Shown: positions 21,376-33,726 of the stretch, one piece after another | Numbering within the stretch: the first letter of the stretch is position 1 | How the letters are laid out: each line of letters begins with the position of its first letter | Source of the DNA: Branchipolynoe longqiensis | Taxonomy: Eukaryota > Annelida > Polychaeta > Phyllodocida > Polynoidae | Assembly (NCBI GenBank): GCA_030323885.1 | Contig: CM059187.1 | Coordinates: 84,714,027-84,778,026 of the forward strand | Reading direction: 5' to 3' | Length of the DNA stretch: 64,000 nucleotides | The notes under the pieces: generated by a model | Told to the model about the DNA's origin: nothing | The model's input: only the letters and a program-made list of their open reading frames with translations | The model's database searches: none | Translations under genes and position numbers: made by a program

Positions 21376-22271
21376 TATTTAAGCGTTATACTGTCAAATA
21401 CCTGTACAAATAACATATCTTATATTGATGCCCATATATATTTACGAATGTTTGGATATATATATTTGTTGTAAAATATTTATATATGTATCAATATATA
21501 TATATATATATATATAGATAGGATAAGTATTCATCGATATATAAAGGGCGGAGCGGCCTATCCTCCGTTATTGTTTATATTATCTACTGCGCAGTAGCCA
21601 ACCGCGTGTGTGCGGAGTTGTGTTGGTTTGGCCTAACCTTGTGCACCAACGAAAAGTAAGTTGGCTTGGCCTAAGTGGGTCCCATGACTGCTTGCTACTG
21701 CAGCGCCACTTTGTGCTCGTGGCTGTGCCTCTCTGTTTTGGCCAGTGCGCACCTGCTTTTCAGGCCGGTGCCAGGGTTCGAACTCACGACCCCACAACAA
21801 TAGTCAACAGTACAGTGAGTGGCGGATACAGTGTACAGGGGTCGTGGCACCACCATCGGAGCTGGGGTTGGGGAGGCTGGAGTGGTAGATGTCTAGGACA
21901 GACTCCATCAGTCCATGGAGCTGAGTGAGTGATGAAGGAAACTCCGGGTTATTATAATCATATGATTCGTATACAGCCGACATATATGTATGTCTTTATT
22001 CATATGTGCTGTATAAACATTATACAAGTATAATTATGTGTAAACTGATTACCCTTGAACAGTGCCTCTGCTTGCCTCCTTGCCTGGACACCTCACAACT
22101 ATTGACAATTAACAACTCAGGGCGGATGGACAGGCTCTCTGCCTTGCCTGGTACTGCCACCTGGCCTATTCATCTGTCACGATTCAGCCTGTTGCCTGTA
22201 CGAGTCGCTTAAAAAGAATTAATTAATGTATACATTTATATTTATTAAGGAATCCTTAGTGTGTATATATA
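21376..22271. other. No recognisable gene; TA runs and a SINE-C scrap
   Basis: (TA)n at 21497-21516. GCCAGGGTTCGAACTCACGA at 21770-21789 is a SINE-C B-box fragment. A 106-codon frame over 21608-21928 includes that fragment and has no domain. Confidence 0.45.
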
Positions 22272-22672
22272 GTGTCAGCAGGAATCTCATCAGTTTACAC
22301 ATATATGTATACACATATATATATACATATATATAATATATATAATATATATAATTATATAACATATATAATATATATAATATATATACTATATATAATA
22401 TATATAATATATATAATATATATACTATATATAATATATATAATATCTATAATATATAACATATATAATATATATCATATATGTCATATATATAATATAT
22501 ATAATATATATACTATATATAATATATAATATATAATATATATAATATATATAATGTATATAATATATATAATATATATAATATATATAATATATAATAT
22601 ATATACTATATAATATATATAATATATCTAAAATATAATATATATAATATATATAATATATATATATATCGA
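22272..22672. repeat. AT-only array (TATATAATA units)
   Basis: About 400 bp almost entirely of TATATAATATATAATATA with a few C and G interruptions. It is highly self-complementary. The Ile/Tyr frame across it is spurious. Confidence 0.95.
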
Positions 22673-23102
22673 AATGGGTTCCATGTAGGCATTGTCACCT
22701 TACTCCGACGGCAGTCGTGTACACACACTAGGCTGTCGGAAGCCCCGGGCGCGACGGGCTCGGCCCCTTCGCGTGGTGGCAGCCCGACTTGTCGGCATCC
22801 ATCACGCTACGCCGCTCGTCAGGCCTGCCTGTTTATTGACTAAATTGATCAAGGACGGGAGGAAGTCAGCCGCCGGCCCCTATTATCCGATTACCTTTGT
22901 ATGCCGTGGTAATCACATGTATCAGACAACACCTGGCAAGGGCCGGCAGTGATCTCAGATGGCGACGATGGAGCAAAGGCACCCTCGTTTTCTCGGCCCC
23001 TCGCGTGCCGTCCGATGTTGGTAAGGGTGTTTCTATGGGCGGGGGGGGGGAGGGTTGCTTGTGGGAGGGCGCGTGAGATGGAGAATCGAGAGGAGGTATT
23101 GG
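22673..23102. other. No recognisable gene; GC-rich
   Basis: GC content rises sharply after the AT array. An 86-codon plus frame (22692-22952) lacks recognisable features. A G-run of ten lies at about 23041. Confidence 0.35.
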
Positions 23103-23425
23103 GATTGGTTGTTGGAATTTTACGTCCTGGCAGCATCTAAGGCCATATCAGGATGGGCACTGACGTGTGACAGCGCACACTCATGGCAACTTTAAATGCT
23201 GCCCCACTGAGAAATCAGGCTGGCAAAACCATGACCTGATATCCCACTCAGTCACCTTATCCTGACACTGAGCTAAACAGTTCTTGCCCTATCCTATTAT
23301 TGCCGAGTACCAAACTAGGAAGTGACAAGTATAAATTTTGCAAGTCATTGGTTTGACTCGACTTGGTATCGAAATCCTGATCTCCCGTACCGGAGGACTG
23401 CGCTCTACCGATTCGGCCACCACAT
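23103..23425 (-). mobile_element. SINE-C, near full-length
   Basis: The plus strand reads TTGGTTGTTGGAATTTTACG through GCACACTCATGGCAACTTTA to TGCGCTCTACCGATTCGGCC. Its complement is a tRNA A-box start. The B-box region is degenerate (TATCGAAATCC). Confidence 0.85.
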
Positions 23426-24110
23426 CCAGTGGAGGTATTAAGGTTGGGTGGAGGGGATGGGTGAGTGGTGGAGTGTGGAGCGGAGAGGTGGGGGTTGGAG
23501 GGTAGAAGAATCAAGGTTCAGTGTGAAATAGCGAGACTGGAGGAGAGGCAGAGGGTGGCGGGTGTAGGGTGGTGGACGTTGGTGGAATAGAAGAGGGTGT
23601 ACAGGGCCTGTTCTCTGGTTCAATTCCCCCCCCCCCCCATCCCTCGCTACCTCCGTCCATCCCTCCCCATCCCCCTCCAGAGCCTAGTCCCCAGGGCCTC
23701 CACAGGCCAGCGGTATTTGGATGCCGTAGATCACGTTCTCAATGGTGCTGCTGACAGGGTAACGGGTGAGCGAGAGGAGGGTGAATGTTCAGGGATGTGT
23801 GGGTATGGGTCTATATGGACGCGTCGACATGGTCATGTTGGGGAGTGGGAGAGAGGGTGGGGAGGGAAGGTCAGGGATGAGGAGGAAGAGGGTGGTTTGC
23901 GGGAGCGGGGAATATAGGTGGGGTGGGGGGTGGGGAGTTGAGAGGATGCCGAACAGAGAGGAAGGTAGAGTTGGCGAGAGGAGGGTAGGGTTTGTGTGGA
24001 TGCAAAGCAAAGAGGACAATAAGCAGTGGATAAGAGTGGGGGGGGGGCAGTGGGGGGGGGGGGTGAGAGCTCGGAGAGGGCAGGAAGGGGACGGCGGGGG
24101 ATCTGTGGGG
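23426..24110. repeat. G-rich low-complexity block
   Basis: GGTGGAGGGGATGGGTGAGT-type purine-rich sequence, with a C-run insert at 23626-23700 and long G-runs at 24040-24062. Frames are Gly/Arg-rich or Pro/Ser-rich and not credible. Confidence 0.75.
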
Positions 24111-25089
24111 TGGACCAAGAGCTGGCTGCAAGATTGGTGATAACATACGCGCCGGCATCGCGCTGCAGTTTGACTTAACCCGTAACGAATGCGCGCACCA
24201 GCTCCCATGGTGCTAGTTGAGAGCAACCATTGTTATGGTCCGGTGAGATGCGTAGCTGGGCACGGCGGTTGGGCGGGTGGACGTGCAGCTTGGCAGAGCA
24301 GGCCGGGTACCGGCTGGAGGGGGACGGGGTGCGGCAGGGATAGGGGATAGGCCCGGCTTTATGCTCCCCCTGGGACGCGTGCCCGACCGGCCGGCGACGA
24401 TTTATGCGGGCGCGGTAGGTGCGGGCGCTAAGCTCTGGTGCCTATCATTGCTGGCCGTGTGAAATTCAAAGGGAGCCGATCAGAGCTATTCTAATGGAGT
24501 GGCCTCGCAGCGAAGTGCCCGACTCGCCGAGCCGGTCCTCCCGCCCGCCGAGCCGGTCCGACTGCCCACCGAGCCGGTGCGCCAGCCAGCCCGCCCGCCC
24601 TGCTGTTAACTGGTCGCCAACTGCCTTAGCAAGGCTCCCCTAACGCTGCCATTCACCACCGTAACCCCGCCCCTCCCCCCTGCACTCATGACACCTACCT
24701 ATCGACTACAGTCCAGACATTAGGCCCAGTGTCTTATGACCGCCAGATATCCCCATGTTTAATAATGCTTACAACCGATGCAAAACCTAGACACGACCTG
24801 TTGTTCGAAAACCTGATCAAGGCAACACAATGGTTTAACATTGTATTCGTGTAGCTACCTAGGCTGGTTTTCGGCATTACTAGCATAGGAAAGCGCCAAT
24901 ATTGGAAGGAGGAAGACCAATTTTCGGCGATTCAAATTACCTTCGCTCAATCAACAAATATATCAGGTTATCAATTATAATGTACTCTAACAAGCGCATG
25001 ATACCCAGAAGATATTGTAGTTACATCCAATATTGTAGTTACATACACAAATCCCCGACGCGAGTGATGTATTCAGGGTAGGCAGGTAC
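24111..25089. other. No gene; GC-rich with SINE-H fragment
   Basis: CGAGCCGGTCC-type triplet at 24525-24590 (GCCGAGCCGGT three times). 24850-24965 matches the 3' half of the 11.5-kb SINE-H (GGAAGACCAATTTTCGGCGA, GCTCAATCAACAAAT). Confidence 0.5.
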
Positions 25090-25246
25090 CGGGCGCAGCC
25101 GGGGGTGGCACCACCAGTCGCGACATGGAGGAGGCAATACAGTATATAGTGTAATATTAACAATAATTAGCACATAATAATAATCAAAAGGGGTTAATTC
25201 CCTTCCGCACCTTTATACTTGCATAATGCGTTATACATCACATATA
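25090..25246 (-). mobile_element. MITE-F, one end
   Basis: CCGCACCTTTATACTTGCAT, then AATGCGTTATACATCACATA, is the inverted terminus of MITE-F beside a TA run. The opposite terminus was not found. GGTGGCACCACCAGTCGCGA is a weak match to the interior of other copies. Confidence 0.6.
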
Positions 25247-25250
25247 TATA

Positions 25251-25555
25251 TATATATCATCATCATCATCATGCTGTTGGTCACGATGCGATAAAGACTG
25301 CTTTCATTACTTGACTGCCGCTCTCCATTTAGCTAACATTTCATGAAAGCTGCCTGCAAAAGTGTTGAAGTGCTGCTGGCTTTTGCAAGTTACCAGCGGC
25401 ACTCTTTCGGGGAGCAAATAGAGGTTTCACACCGGCAAGAACATGTCAAGTCAGGCGCAAAACTATTTGTCCCTGCAGTGGCTGGTCGGGAGATGTTGGG
25501 AGTTCCATACATCAACCGCCCTTAATGCTGCCACAGTGACATGGTTTTCTGTTTA
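25251..25555 (-). mobile_element. Chimeric element ending in a LINE 3' tail, second copy
   Basis: CATCATCATCATCATGCTGT followed by AAAGACTGCTTTCATTACTT and GACTGCCGCTCTCCATTTAG equals the last 80 bp of the 11.7-kb LINE. At TAGCT the sequence switches to the block shared with 19.87-20.08 kb (TGTTGAAGTGCTGCTGGCTT ... AAGAACATGTCAAGTCAGGC). A 60-codon frame here is disrupted in the other copy. Confidence 0.7.
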
Positions 25556-25559
25556 GGTA

Positions 25560-25560
25560 T

Positions 25561-25604
<44 letters not shown>

Positions 25605-25607
25605 ACC
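25560..25607. repeat. (AT)n in a GGTATCA/TGATACC palindrome
   Basis: GGTATCAAATATAT leads into about 18 AT units and ends ATATGATACC. The tract can extrude as a hairpin with a 7-bp GC-containing base. Confidence 0.85.
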
Positions 25608-26139
25608 GAACGATGGTTAAGGCTTAGGGTCGTTCTGATCACTTATCCTCTGTAAATCGTGCTGCCAACGCGCATCCTGTTATTCCACTGATGCTTTGCC
25701 ATGTATGGGTTGTTACTCGCATGTGATTTTGTGCCTACCATACGCATTTCATATTAATCTTGAATTAAAAAAAGAAGAAAATAATGTCATATTAATATTG
25801 ATGGTGTTTTACTAACATTGCTCACTTCGACCAGGCTGTCAGTCTGACTGCTATCACACAATATTGGTCCAGGGATTGATTCAGAACCTACCTTTAGTCC
25901 ATGCACACCATGTATTGTGGTGGGCTTATTTTCTATTCGGTAACTTATGCCAGAAGATGGAATGACTATTTTGGAGGGTTAACTAAAGATCAATTGCTAC
26001 ACCAATGGACGAGCGCAGTTACAATGCGTGATGACCTTAACTCGCATCCACACACACTAATCACCATTAACTGTCGATTGCCTACACCACACTCTATACG
26101 GGCGTATATGTGTTCAATGGACAACTCTGCATCCAGACC
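25608..26139. other. No recognisable gene
   Basis: A frame at 25901-26272 has no domain and ends in a SINE-C relic. Nothing else. Confidence 0.35.
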
Positions 26140-26290
26140 ACAGTTCAGACTAATTAAGCACCAGGAGGATGTGGCTGAGTGGAATAGTGGAATTGTGGGT
26201 ACCACAGTATGGCAGCACTATTACGCCATTGTCAGGGTGCACTGTCACAATTCGACCCATATCCAGATATAATTTCAAACGTTGCTAGGA
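26140..26290 (+). mobile_element. SINE-C, strongly diverged
   Basis: GATGTGGCTGAGTGGAATAG, GGCAGCACTATTACGCCATT, GTGCACTGTCACAATTCGAC and AACGTTGCTAGGATAAAAAC follow SINE-C order with many substitutions. An old copy. Confidence 0.65.
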
Positions 26291-27647
26291 TAAAAACTCA
26301 CAATAAAATAAGACATTTATCCAGCAATTGACCCAGTAATACAGGCCATACATTGACAAGTTGTCCAAGCAGGAAGGGTTTGTTCATCATATCAGTAAAG
26401 TTGCTGAAGAAAGGTACTACTGTCTGAACATGCTGAAAATCCTATTGACATGGCTTCAGGTGAGGAGGCCTACACACCATAGTGCTCCACTACTTTTCTA
26501 AGCAAGTCGGTTGTAACTTCATATGTGAGTTTATTTTCTGTGGTCATCTGACACAAATTTAACCACTTCAAAATTGTATCTGGGATAATTTTTCGCTGTC
26601 ATTTGACACACACCTGACCATTTCATTTCAATGTAGTCATGTAACCGGTCCATCTCACACTGGGTATCAGATGCACAAACTGACCTAACTGCAGTACAGT
26701 GTCTGTACCTTCACATGGTTATCTCACTAGGCCAGTGGCCATATTCCAGCAATGTAATCAATATATTCTTACCATTCATCTACCATGCTACCATCCTGAC
26801 CTAATCTTAAAACCAACAGGATAGATTCCCGTCTAAAGGCGCTACTATTTTCCTTTCATACAATATTTGAATCTCTGAATTTACCTACAATCAGCGGACA
26901 CCATACTCCAATCCTACTGGTCGGAATAATTATTATACATCAAATATATGGTCACGTGACTTTACAAGGTTCCATATACGAATATTCGATGTATCTTATT
27001 GGCAGATCAAACTTTGAATGGACTATTTTAAGCCTGACTCTAGTCTGCCAGTAGTCCAGGATTGGTCAGCTCAGCACCATTTAGGCTCTTAGTCTTCCAT
27101 AGCTATTACTAGTTGTTCAGTGCCTTCACAAAGGCAGTAAAGGGTGGAGTTACCAAGGTTATACGGCAGAGGCCCGACACAAAATCCTTTAATTAACTTT
27201 ACCTGAATGTAGGGTTTGCACCACTTTCCAAGTCTGTTAATGTGTTCTAGCCTACATCAGTGAAACAAATCATTAGGGCTCAATAACAGCAATAACTACC
27301 ACTTGGCATTATAGATTCTCAGATTATAGTTAGACCTTATATATGCCTTAGAGAATAGGTTGTTTCAAACTACATACATTTTGACTAATCATATTTGATC
27401 ATAATAATTGAGAATAAGTCAAGTTGATTTGGTAATAGTCTAGCACATTTTAAGATGATATAGCATCGGAAATAGCAATTCTTAGTACAACATCTAACAT
27501 ATTGCATCCTATTTCACTAGGTACTTTGCACACAATGTTTTCTTTGTTACTAGCTGACTATCCACCTGCACCACTTACCTCCTGGTCTTCCAATCTACTA
27601 CTGTCATCTATACTGTAGATTAGAAGCAAGAGCAAGGCATGCAACAC
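26291..27647. other. No recognisable gene (1.36 kb)
   Basis: AT-rich. No frame over 60 codons and no match to any repeat family in the window. One of the longer candidates for genuine unique sequence. Confidence 0.5.
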
Positions 27648-27966
27648 CTGGGCTGCATTCAAGCTCCGTCTCGGAGGCGCCTCGGCGATGGGCATGACGT
27701 CACGCCAGTCTGAACCACAACAGCAGTTGGTCGCCTTGAAAATGACCGCCACCTTAGGTGGCGGCCATTTGCAATGGACAAGCTGGGTTGTAATTGGTTG
27801 AAAGCACTGAATGCGGCGGCCATTTTCGAGGCACTTTTCATCTCCAGTCTGAAAAGAGAGGCATCTCCGAAATGTCGCCGAGACGCACCCTGAACAGATT
27901 TAAGCCAAAAAGCATTGCCGAGACGTCACCGAGGCGCCTCCGAGACGGACCCTGAATGCGGCCCAG
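27648..27966. mobile_element. hAT-like MITE with about 45-bp TIRs
   Basis: The left end CTGGGCTGCATTCAAGCTCC is followed by GTCTCGGAGGCGCCTCGGCG. It is inverted at the right as CCGAGGCGCCTCCGAGACGG followed by ACCCTGAATGCGGCCCAG. About 319 bp with no coding capacity. The hAT assignment rests on the general look of the termini and is tentative; no 8-bp duplication is obvious. Confidence 0.75.
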
Positions 27967-28797
27967 ACTGTACAGAGCCCCCCTTCGTCTCCCCCAACAC
28001 ACTCTAACCACTAGTAAATTATTCCGATATACGGCATTTTGTAAACTGGCTAAGGCTCGAATCTGTGGCTGTCTAGGCAGGAAATCAATACAGACAAAGA
28101 GAAAAGAAGAGTATAAAGTGTAAAAGAGAAGAGAGAGTCAGTCGCACCTTCATGCCCTCCTGATGTTGGGGTCTTCCAGTTCGTATCCAAGGTGCTCTCA
28201 ATCTCTCTCTGCTGTACACACTCATACATTTCCACTCACTTCCTCTCAGCCGGTTCGATCTGACGACCACTCCACGCGACACTAGTCAATCTCACCCACC
28301 CACCCTCCGTGTTCATCAATTGACAGTAACAACAATTCCCAGCATGCAATGCTACTCCGCCTACGATAGCTACTCTCCCACCCAAACCCACATTTCCACC
28401 TAGACCACTCAGGTTCCACACACCCACCCACCCACTCACTCACACACACCTTTCCACCTGCAATGTGGAACTCCAGGTTGCACACAGTCCACTTGTTGCT
28501 CCTACAGCCATATGGCTGGGATGCTAAACAACCTTATTAAAAGAGTCTTGGAAAGCTGGGTTATCGACGTAAACACACGAATTTGCGATGTAATATGTTA
28601 AATGTGTCGTTCAAATACATATGTACACTATCCACCTACATTTACAGTGAAGAATCTATTAAATCATCTAGATTGATCGACTTCAAATGGATAGTATTCA
28701 GTGATTGCATGTTGTTGTTCCAGGTTATCTCCCCCATTGATCAAATTTACATGAGTCAGTTTCACGAAAATGGGCCAATCGGTGGTTTATTTTTTAT
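27967..28797. other. No recognisable gene
   Basis: The CACCCACCCACCCACTCACT run at 28420-28445 is a short simple repeat. Minus frames there are repeat-derived. Otherwise featureless. Confidence 0.4.
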
Positions 28798-29195
28798 GTC
28801 GGCATCGCAATTCTTAAGTGTAGTGCATTTCTTTGTTTTATATTAAATTATCCCAGAAACAAATAAGGTTGTTGTATTTTCTCTAACTTTACTTTCAGGA
28901 TAAATTTACGGACGTTGCAACATCTCTGTCAATGCTAAACTATAAGTATACCGATCGACGCCGACATCCAATGATCGACACCGACAACTTTAACAGATGT
29001 CGGCATCGCAATTCTTTAAGTGTTGTGCATTTCTTTGTTTTATATTAAATTATCCTAGAAACAAATAAGGTTGTTGTGTTTTCTCTACCTTTACATTAAC
29101 GATAAATTTAAGGACTTTCCAATACCTCTGTCAATGCTAAATTATAATTACACTGTTCGATGCCGACATCCAATGATCGACGCCGACAACTTCCC
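28798..29195. repeat. 200-bp tandem duplication
   Basis: Unit 1 (28798-28997) and unit 2 (28998-29195) both begin GTCGGCATCGCAATTCTT and contain CATTTCTTTGTTTTATATTA, AAACAAATAAGGTTGTTGT and CGACATCCAATGATCGAC. Identity is roughly 85 percent by eye. No coding. Confidence 0.85.
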
Positions 29196-30084
29196 CCAAT
29201 TGGCCTCTTTTCATGATCCTGACTCACTGTATAAATATCGAGAAACCGTGGATGCTGGAACCAGGAGCTCCACATTGTGTTTACCAGAAGACTGTGAGCT
29301 CAGATTTAGAAACGGTGGTCACTCACCCTTGCTGTGGGTGGGGTTGATTTCTTTCTGTCCACCATATTGTATCTATTTTATCGACACACCTGCAGTGACT
29401 CAAATCTCCTGTAGAGTGGGTGCACATTTCAACAGTCAAACCCATGCCATACAGCCATAGCTAACATTCCATTCAATCCTTTGTTTTAATGTTTAATGGA
29501 AAACAACGGAAAACCTGTGACCTTAAGAAATACATTAAACATATTCCAGCTTATTATAACTGTGATATTTATATGTGTATGTATATAATAATTAAAATAA
29601 ATTATTGTGAGATTTAAATTAGTTTTTATTAAGGACATTGTATTGTGAGCTTTTGTCTTGTGCGTTTTTGTCTTGTGTGTTTTTGTTCTTGTGAACATTT
29701 TTCTTGTCAGCTTTTGTCTCTGCCCCCCTTAGAAATTACCCATACAAGTACGCGCCATAACTTCCATTGACGATTAAACAATGAAAATAACCACGTTCCC
29801 TATCGTTGCAGACTATCTGACACACCTACAACCCACCACCACCCGCCGCCTCCCTTCCTAGGCATCATCACCCCTATCAACCCCACGCCACCCCACGTCC
29901 CCTCATACCCTGCTCCTGTTGCGCTCCTTGCACGCGACAGGTTTAAGGACAGTGCCAGTGTTTGTAGACTCTTGCCAGATCTGGTGGCGGGATGGCGCCA
30001 CGAGTTTGCTTAAGAAGAGGGGGCACGCTCTGCACGCATGCCGCCTGGACACGCGGGTAGGCGGCCGGATCCAGATGGCGGCCG
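29196..30084. other. No recognisable gene; short TTTTGTCTTGTG tandem
   Basis: The frame 29071-29460 spans the duplication edge and has no domain. At 29640-29725, four to five units of TTTTTGTCTTGTGTG occur. Confidence 0.4.
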
Positions 30085-30520
30085 GGTGTAGGTGGATGGG
30101 GCGTGGGGCGGGGACTGGTGGGGGTGGAAGTAGGGGTGACAGGGTGGAGATGGGCGGGGCCGGATGGAGGTGGGCGGGGATAGGTGGAGGTGGTGCAGGC
30201 TGAATGGAGGTGGGTGGAGCTGGGTACAGGTGTCCGAGCCCGGGTGGAGGTGGCCGGGACCGTTTGAATAGGCTGGAGACCGGGTGTAGAAGGACAGCAG
30301 GCCGGGTGGAGAGGGGAAGCTGGCCTGATGGAGCGGGTTGGCCGCCGGGTGTTGGGGGGGTGGGGGGGGGGCAACCGCCCAGATGGAGGGCAGCCGGCCG
30401 GGTGGAGATGGAGAACTCGCCGGGTGGAGATGGGCAGCAGGCCGGGTGGAGATGGGCACTGCCGGCCGAGTGGACAGGGGCAGCCCCGGCTGGGTGGAGA
30501 GCATCACCGGAGTCCCTGGC
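30085..30520. repeat. GC-rich minisatellite (CCGGGTGGAGATGG)
   Basis: More than 20 imperfect units of GCCGGGTGGAGRTGGGC, about 18-22 bp each. The reverse strand gives Pro/His/Ser-rich frames. G-rich on the top strand. Confidence 0.85.
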
Positions 30521-30559
30521 AAGCTGGACCCACGGTCCCGGCTGGTTGTCGCCATCCCG

Positions 30560-30960
30560 CCTCTTCTGGTTCAGCCACACCCAGCAACACCCAACCACAC
30601 CTAGCAACGCCCTGCCACACCCAGCCACACACAACCACACCCAGCCTCACCCAACCACACCCAGCCACACCAAGCCACGCCCGGCCACACCCAGCCACAC
30701 GAACCCACCCCACCCACCCCCAGCCACACCCACCCACAGCTACGCACACCCAGTCACCCTCAGCCACACCCACCCACATCCAGCCACACCCATCCACACC
30801 CTGCCACACCCAGCCACACCCAGCCACACCCAGCCACACTCAGCCACACCCAGCCCACCAAGCCGCACCCAGCCCACCCAGCCACATACAACCACAACCA
30901 GCCTCATCCAAGCACACCCAGCCAAACGCAGCCACACCCAGCCACACTCACCCCATTATA
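30560..30960. repeat. CCCAGCCACA array (about 10-11 bp)
   Basis: About 36 units of CACCCAGCCACAC with small variants (AACCACAC, TCACCCAG). It is C-rich on the top strand and switches base asymmetry sharply from the G-rich block just to the left. Confidence 0.9.
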
Positions 30961-31735
30961 CGTCCTAAAGTACCCCTACACCCGACTCGTCCTCCGTTTC
31001 CTATAAACCCTCACCTGAGCCTCACCTCACCGCACCCCCAAACCCTCCATCCTCAACCTTACCCTAAACCCACCCTATTTCAACCACCGCCCCATTCATC
31101 CACTCTTCGACCTTACTCACCTCAGCCTCTCCCACCCGACATTTCACCTACACATAACCTTCCGATGTCTCCCCCAGCCTTCTTCATCCCGGCTCAATAC
31201 CACTTGGACGCACCTACCCTCAAACCATACCCACAATGTCCAGGCCACACATATCTCGTTAAATCCACCCTTTCTCCACCTCATCCAGCCCGCAACTCTC
31301 CGAGCCAGGCCCAGACAACCCTTTCGCTTTCAGTACTAAGTCTGGTCTAGCTGGCCCCCCCAAACCCCTTCCCTCCACCACCACCACACCACGCTGTCCC
31401 ATCTTCTTCAGTACTACCTCTGCCTTCCTCCCTCCAGCTCCTCTACTCCACAACCCGCTCCTCCCGCCCTCCCCAACACAAAGCACCCCACATAAGCAAA
31501 CCTCGCCCTAGACACGTCAACCTCAGCCCACCCCCACCCTCCACCACAGACTCCTTCCACCAACCGCCATCCCTCCCACCCCACTCAATGACCCTATTCA
31601 ATTATATTTTCCCGAATCTGATCTCTGGAGAGGACCGGTGCCTAACGTCCGTAGAAATGAAGCAGCGAATAATCATAGCGGATCATTTTACCCCCAGCCG
31701 CACACATTGATTTATCACCATCGACCCCCCACCCA
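30961..31735. other. C-rich, T-poor sequence without gene
   Basis: Diffuse CCACC/CTCACC words; no fixed period. The Pro-rich frame (30328-31350) is compositional. Confidence 0.5.
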
Positions 31736-32430
31736 GCCCCGCGCACCCCACCCCTCTCATCCCCTCTCTCCATCCAGCCTCCCTCCCGCACCCACTCCAC
31801 CCCTCTCATCCCCTCTCTTCATCCAGCCGTCCTACACCGCCCACTCCACCCATCTCATCCCCTCTCTCCATCCAGCCCTCCTCCCTCACCCACTCCACCC
31901 CCTCATCCCCTCTCTCCATCCAGCCCCCACCCACTCCACCCCTCTCATCCCCTCTCTCCATCACGCGGTGCTCCCGCACCCACTCCATCCCTCTCAGTTC
32001 CTCTTCTCCATCCAGCCGCCACCCACACCACCCCCCTCATCCCCTCTCTCCATCCAGCCCCCACCCACTCCACCCCCTCATCCCCTCTCTCCATCCAGCC
32101 CTCCTCCCTCACCAACTCCACCCCCTTCATCCCCTCTCTCCATCCAGCCCCCAACCACTCCACCCCTCTCATCCCCTCTCTCCATCCCGCGGTGCTCCCG
32201 CACCCACTCCATCCCACTCAGTCCCTCTCTCCATCCAACCCCACCCACTCCACCCCTCTCAGTCTCTCTCTCCATCCAGCCCCACCCACTCCACCACTCT
32301 CATCCCCTCTCTCCATCCAGCCCTCCTTCCGCACCCACTCCACCCCTCTCAGTCCCTCTCTCCATCCAACCCCACTCACACCACCCCTCTCACCACCTCC
32401 CTCCACCCAACCCTCCTGCCCCATTCACTC
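31736..32430. repeat. About 38-bp and longer minisatellite (CTCATCCCCTCTCTCCATCC)
   Basis: About 16 units of CACTCCACCCCTCTCATCCC continuing CTCTCTCCATCCAGCCC, with optional TCCTCCCTCACC extensions giving two unit lengths. Two units carry GCGGTGCTCCCGCACC. The 302-codon Pro/Ser frame is a consequence of the period. Confidence 0.9.
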
Positions 32431-33300
32431 CCACCCACCCACCCTTCCCTTCCCTCTACCCTTCCCTCCCTACCTCCCTCCATCCCTCCACCCCTCCCTC
32501 CACCTCTCCCTTCCTCCCTCCCGCCAACACCGCCCTGATGTATTGAGCATTGAGCACAGCACGGATTTGTCAACACACAAAACAAACCCAAAGCCCAGCT
32601 TACCCGGCGTCTTTTCCAGCATCCATTCCGCTCTACTCAAAGACACACCCACCCTAAAATCGACGTCATTGAGGGACAGACACCATGCAATATATCTGAG
32701 AATAGCTCAGGCACAAGAGGTAGCGTCTCCGGAATAGGCAATATTCGCGTAATTAGCATGTAGCTTGCTGTATGCGGACAGCTCATAGTGTTGGCGGTCC
32801 TGGGAGCCGCCATTTCTGTAGTATTTGCGTGTCCCATACGAGGGTCTGCGTCCCCCAATACCCACCCAGCTGCTCGTGGGAAGAATAGCATCGCTGTAGG
32901 AATGTGCCGGTCCCAGGTGTAATGACCCGATGCATTCATGACAAAAACAGTGAGTCAGTTCTAATCACAATTCACCGCCACACCCTCATCTAGCCACCGT
33001 CACTCTCTCCTACACACCCCTGCACTGATTTACACGCGCTCACCCATCTCCCACTCACCACTACACTCATGTACATATCCTCCCCCACCCACTCCTACAC
33101 TCATCTACCCACCGACACCCTCTCCCACCCACCCTTCCACTAATGTGCACGCGCTCACCCTCTCTCACCCCCAGCACTCTCCCCCACACACTTTCAGAAT
33201 TATTTCCCTAACCCATCCTCTCCAACCAACCCACCCCGCCTCCCACCCATTCCAACCTCTCCCACCCACCCCCACCCACTAAAATTCACTCCACACTCTC
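32431..33300. other. No gene; C-rich tracts at both ends
   Basis: CTCCCTCCATCCCTCC-type sequence at 32431-32520, unremarkable sequence to 32960, then CACTCTCCCACCCACCC-type sequence to 33300. Confidence 0.5.
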
Positions 33301-33304
33301 CCAG

Positions 33305-33605
33305 ATTGTATCAGGACGGGCACAGACTTGTGACAGTGCGGACTAATGGCAACTTTATAGTGCTGCCCCACTGGGAGACCAGACCTCCATGATCCAATAT
33401 CCAACACATTCACATTATCCTGATTCTGTGCTAACCCGTCCATGTTCCATCCTATTAATGCTGAGCGCCTGGTTAGGAAGCGACAAGTATCGCTTTTAAG
33501 TCATTGGTTTGACTCGACCAGGGTTCAGACCCGTGGGTTCAAATCCCACGATCTACCAAAGCGGGAGATGGACACTCAGCTCATTTGGCTCATCCCGTCT
33601 GGTCT
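33305..33605 (-). mobile_element. SINE-C copy
   Basis: TTGTATCAGGACGGGCACAG, GGCAACTTTATAGTGCTGCC, GTTAGGAAGCGACAAGTATC and CGGGAGATGGACACTCAGCT. The head is intact as an A-box region on the minus strand. The B-box is duplicated or scrambled (GGGTTCAGACCCGTGGGTTC). Confidence 0.85.
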
Positions 33606-33726
33606 ATATATACACAAGATGATGTGATTGTATGTTGAGCGCCATGTTCCACTATATTAATGGCACCCATCAAGGGATGAGAAATAGGAGACATTGCCAT
33701 GGGAATTCCCTCACACTCGGCTGTTC

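Noticed and set aside
25343..25525. 60-codon frame MKAACKSVEVLLAFASY... as a small gene
   Set aside because: The homologous block at 19.86-20.07 kb has the frame broken by indels, so coding constraint is not supported.
30328..32546. Pro/Ser-rich frames of 300-340 codons resembling mucin or extensin
   Set aside because: Period and composition follow the underlying minisatellites, and there is no signal peptide or flanking unique exon.
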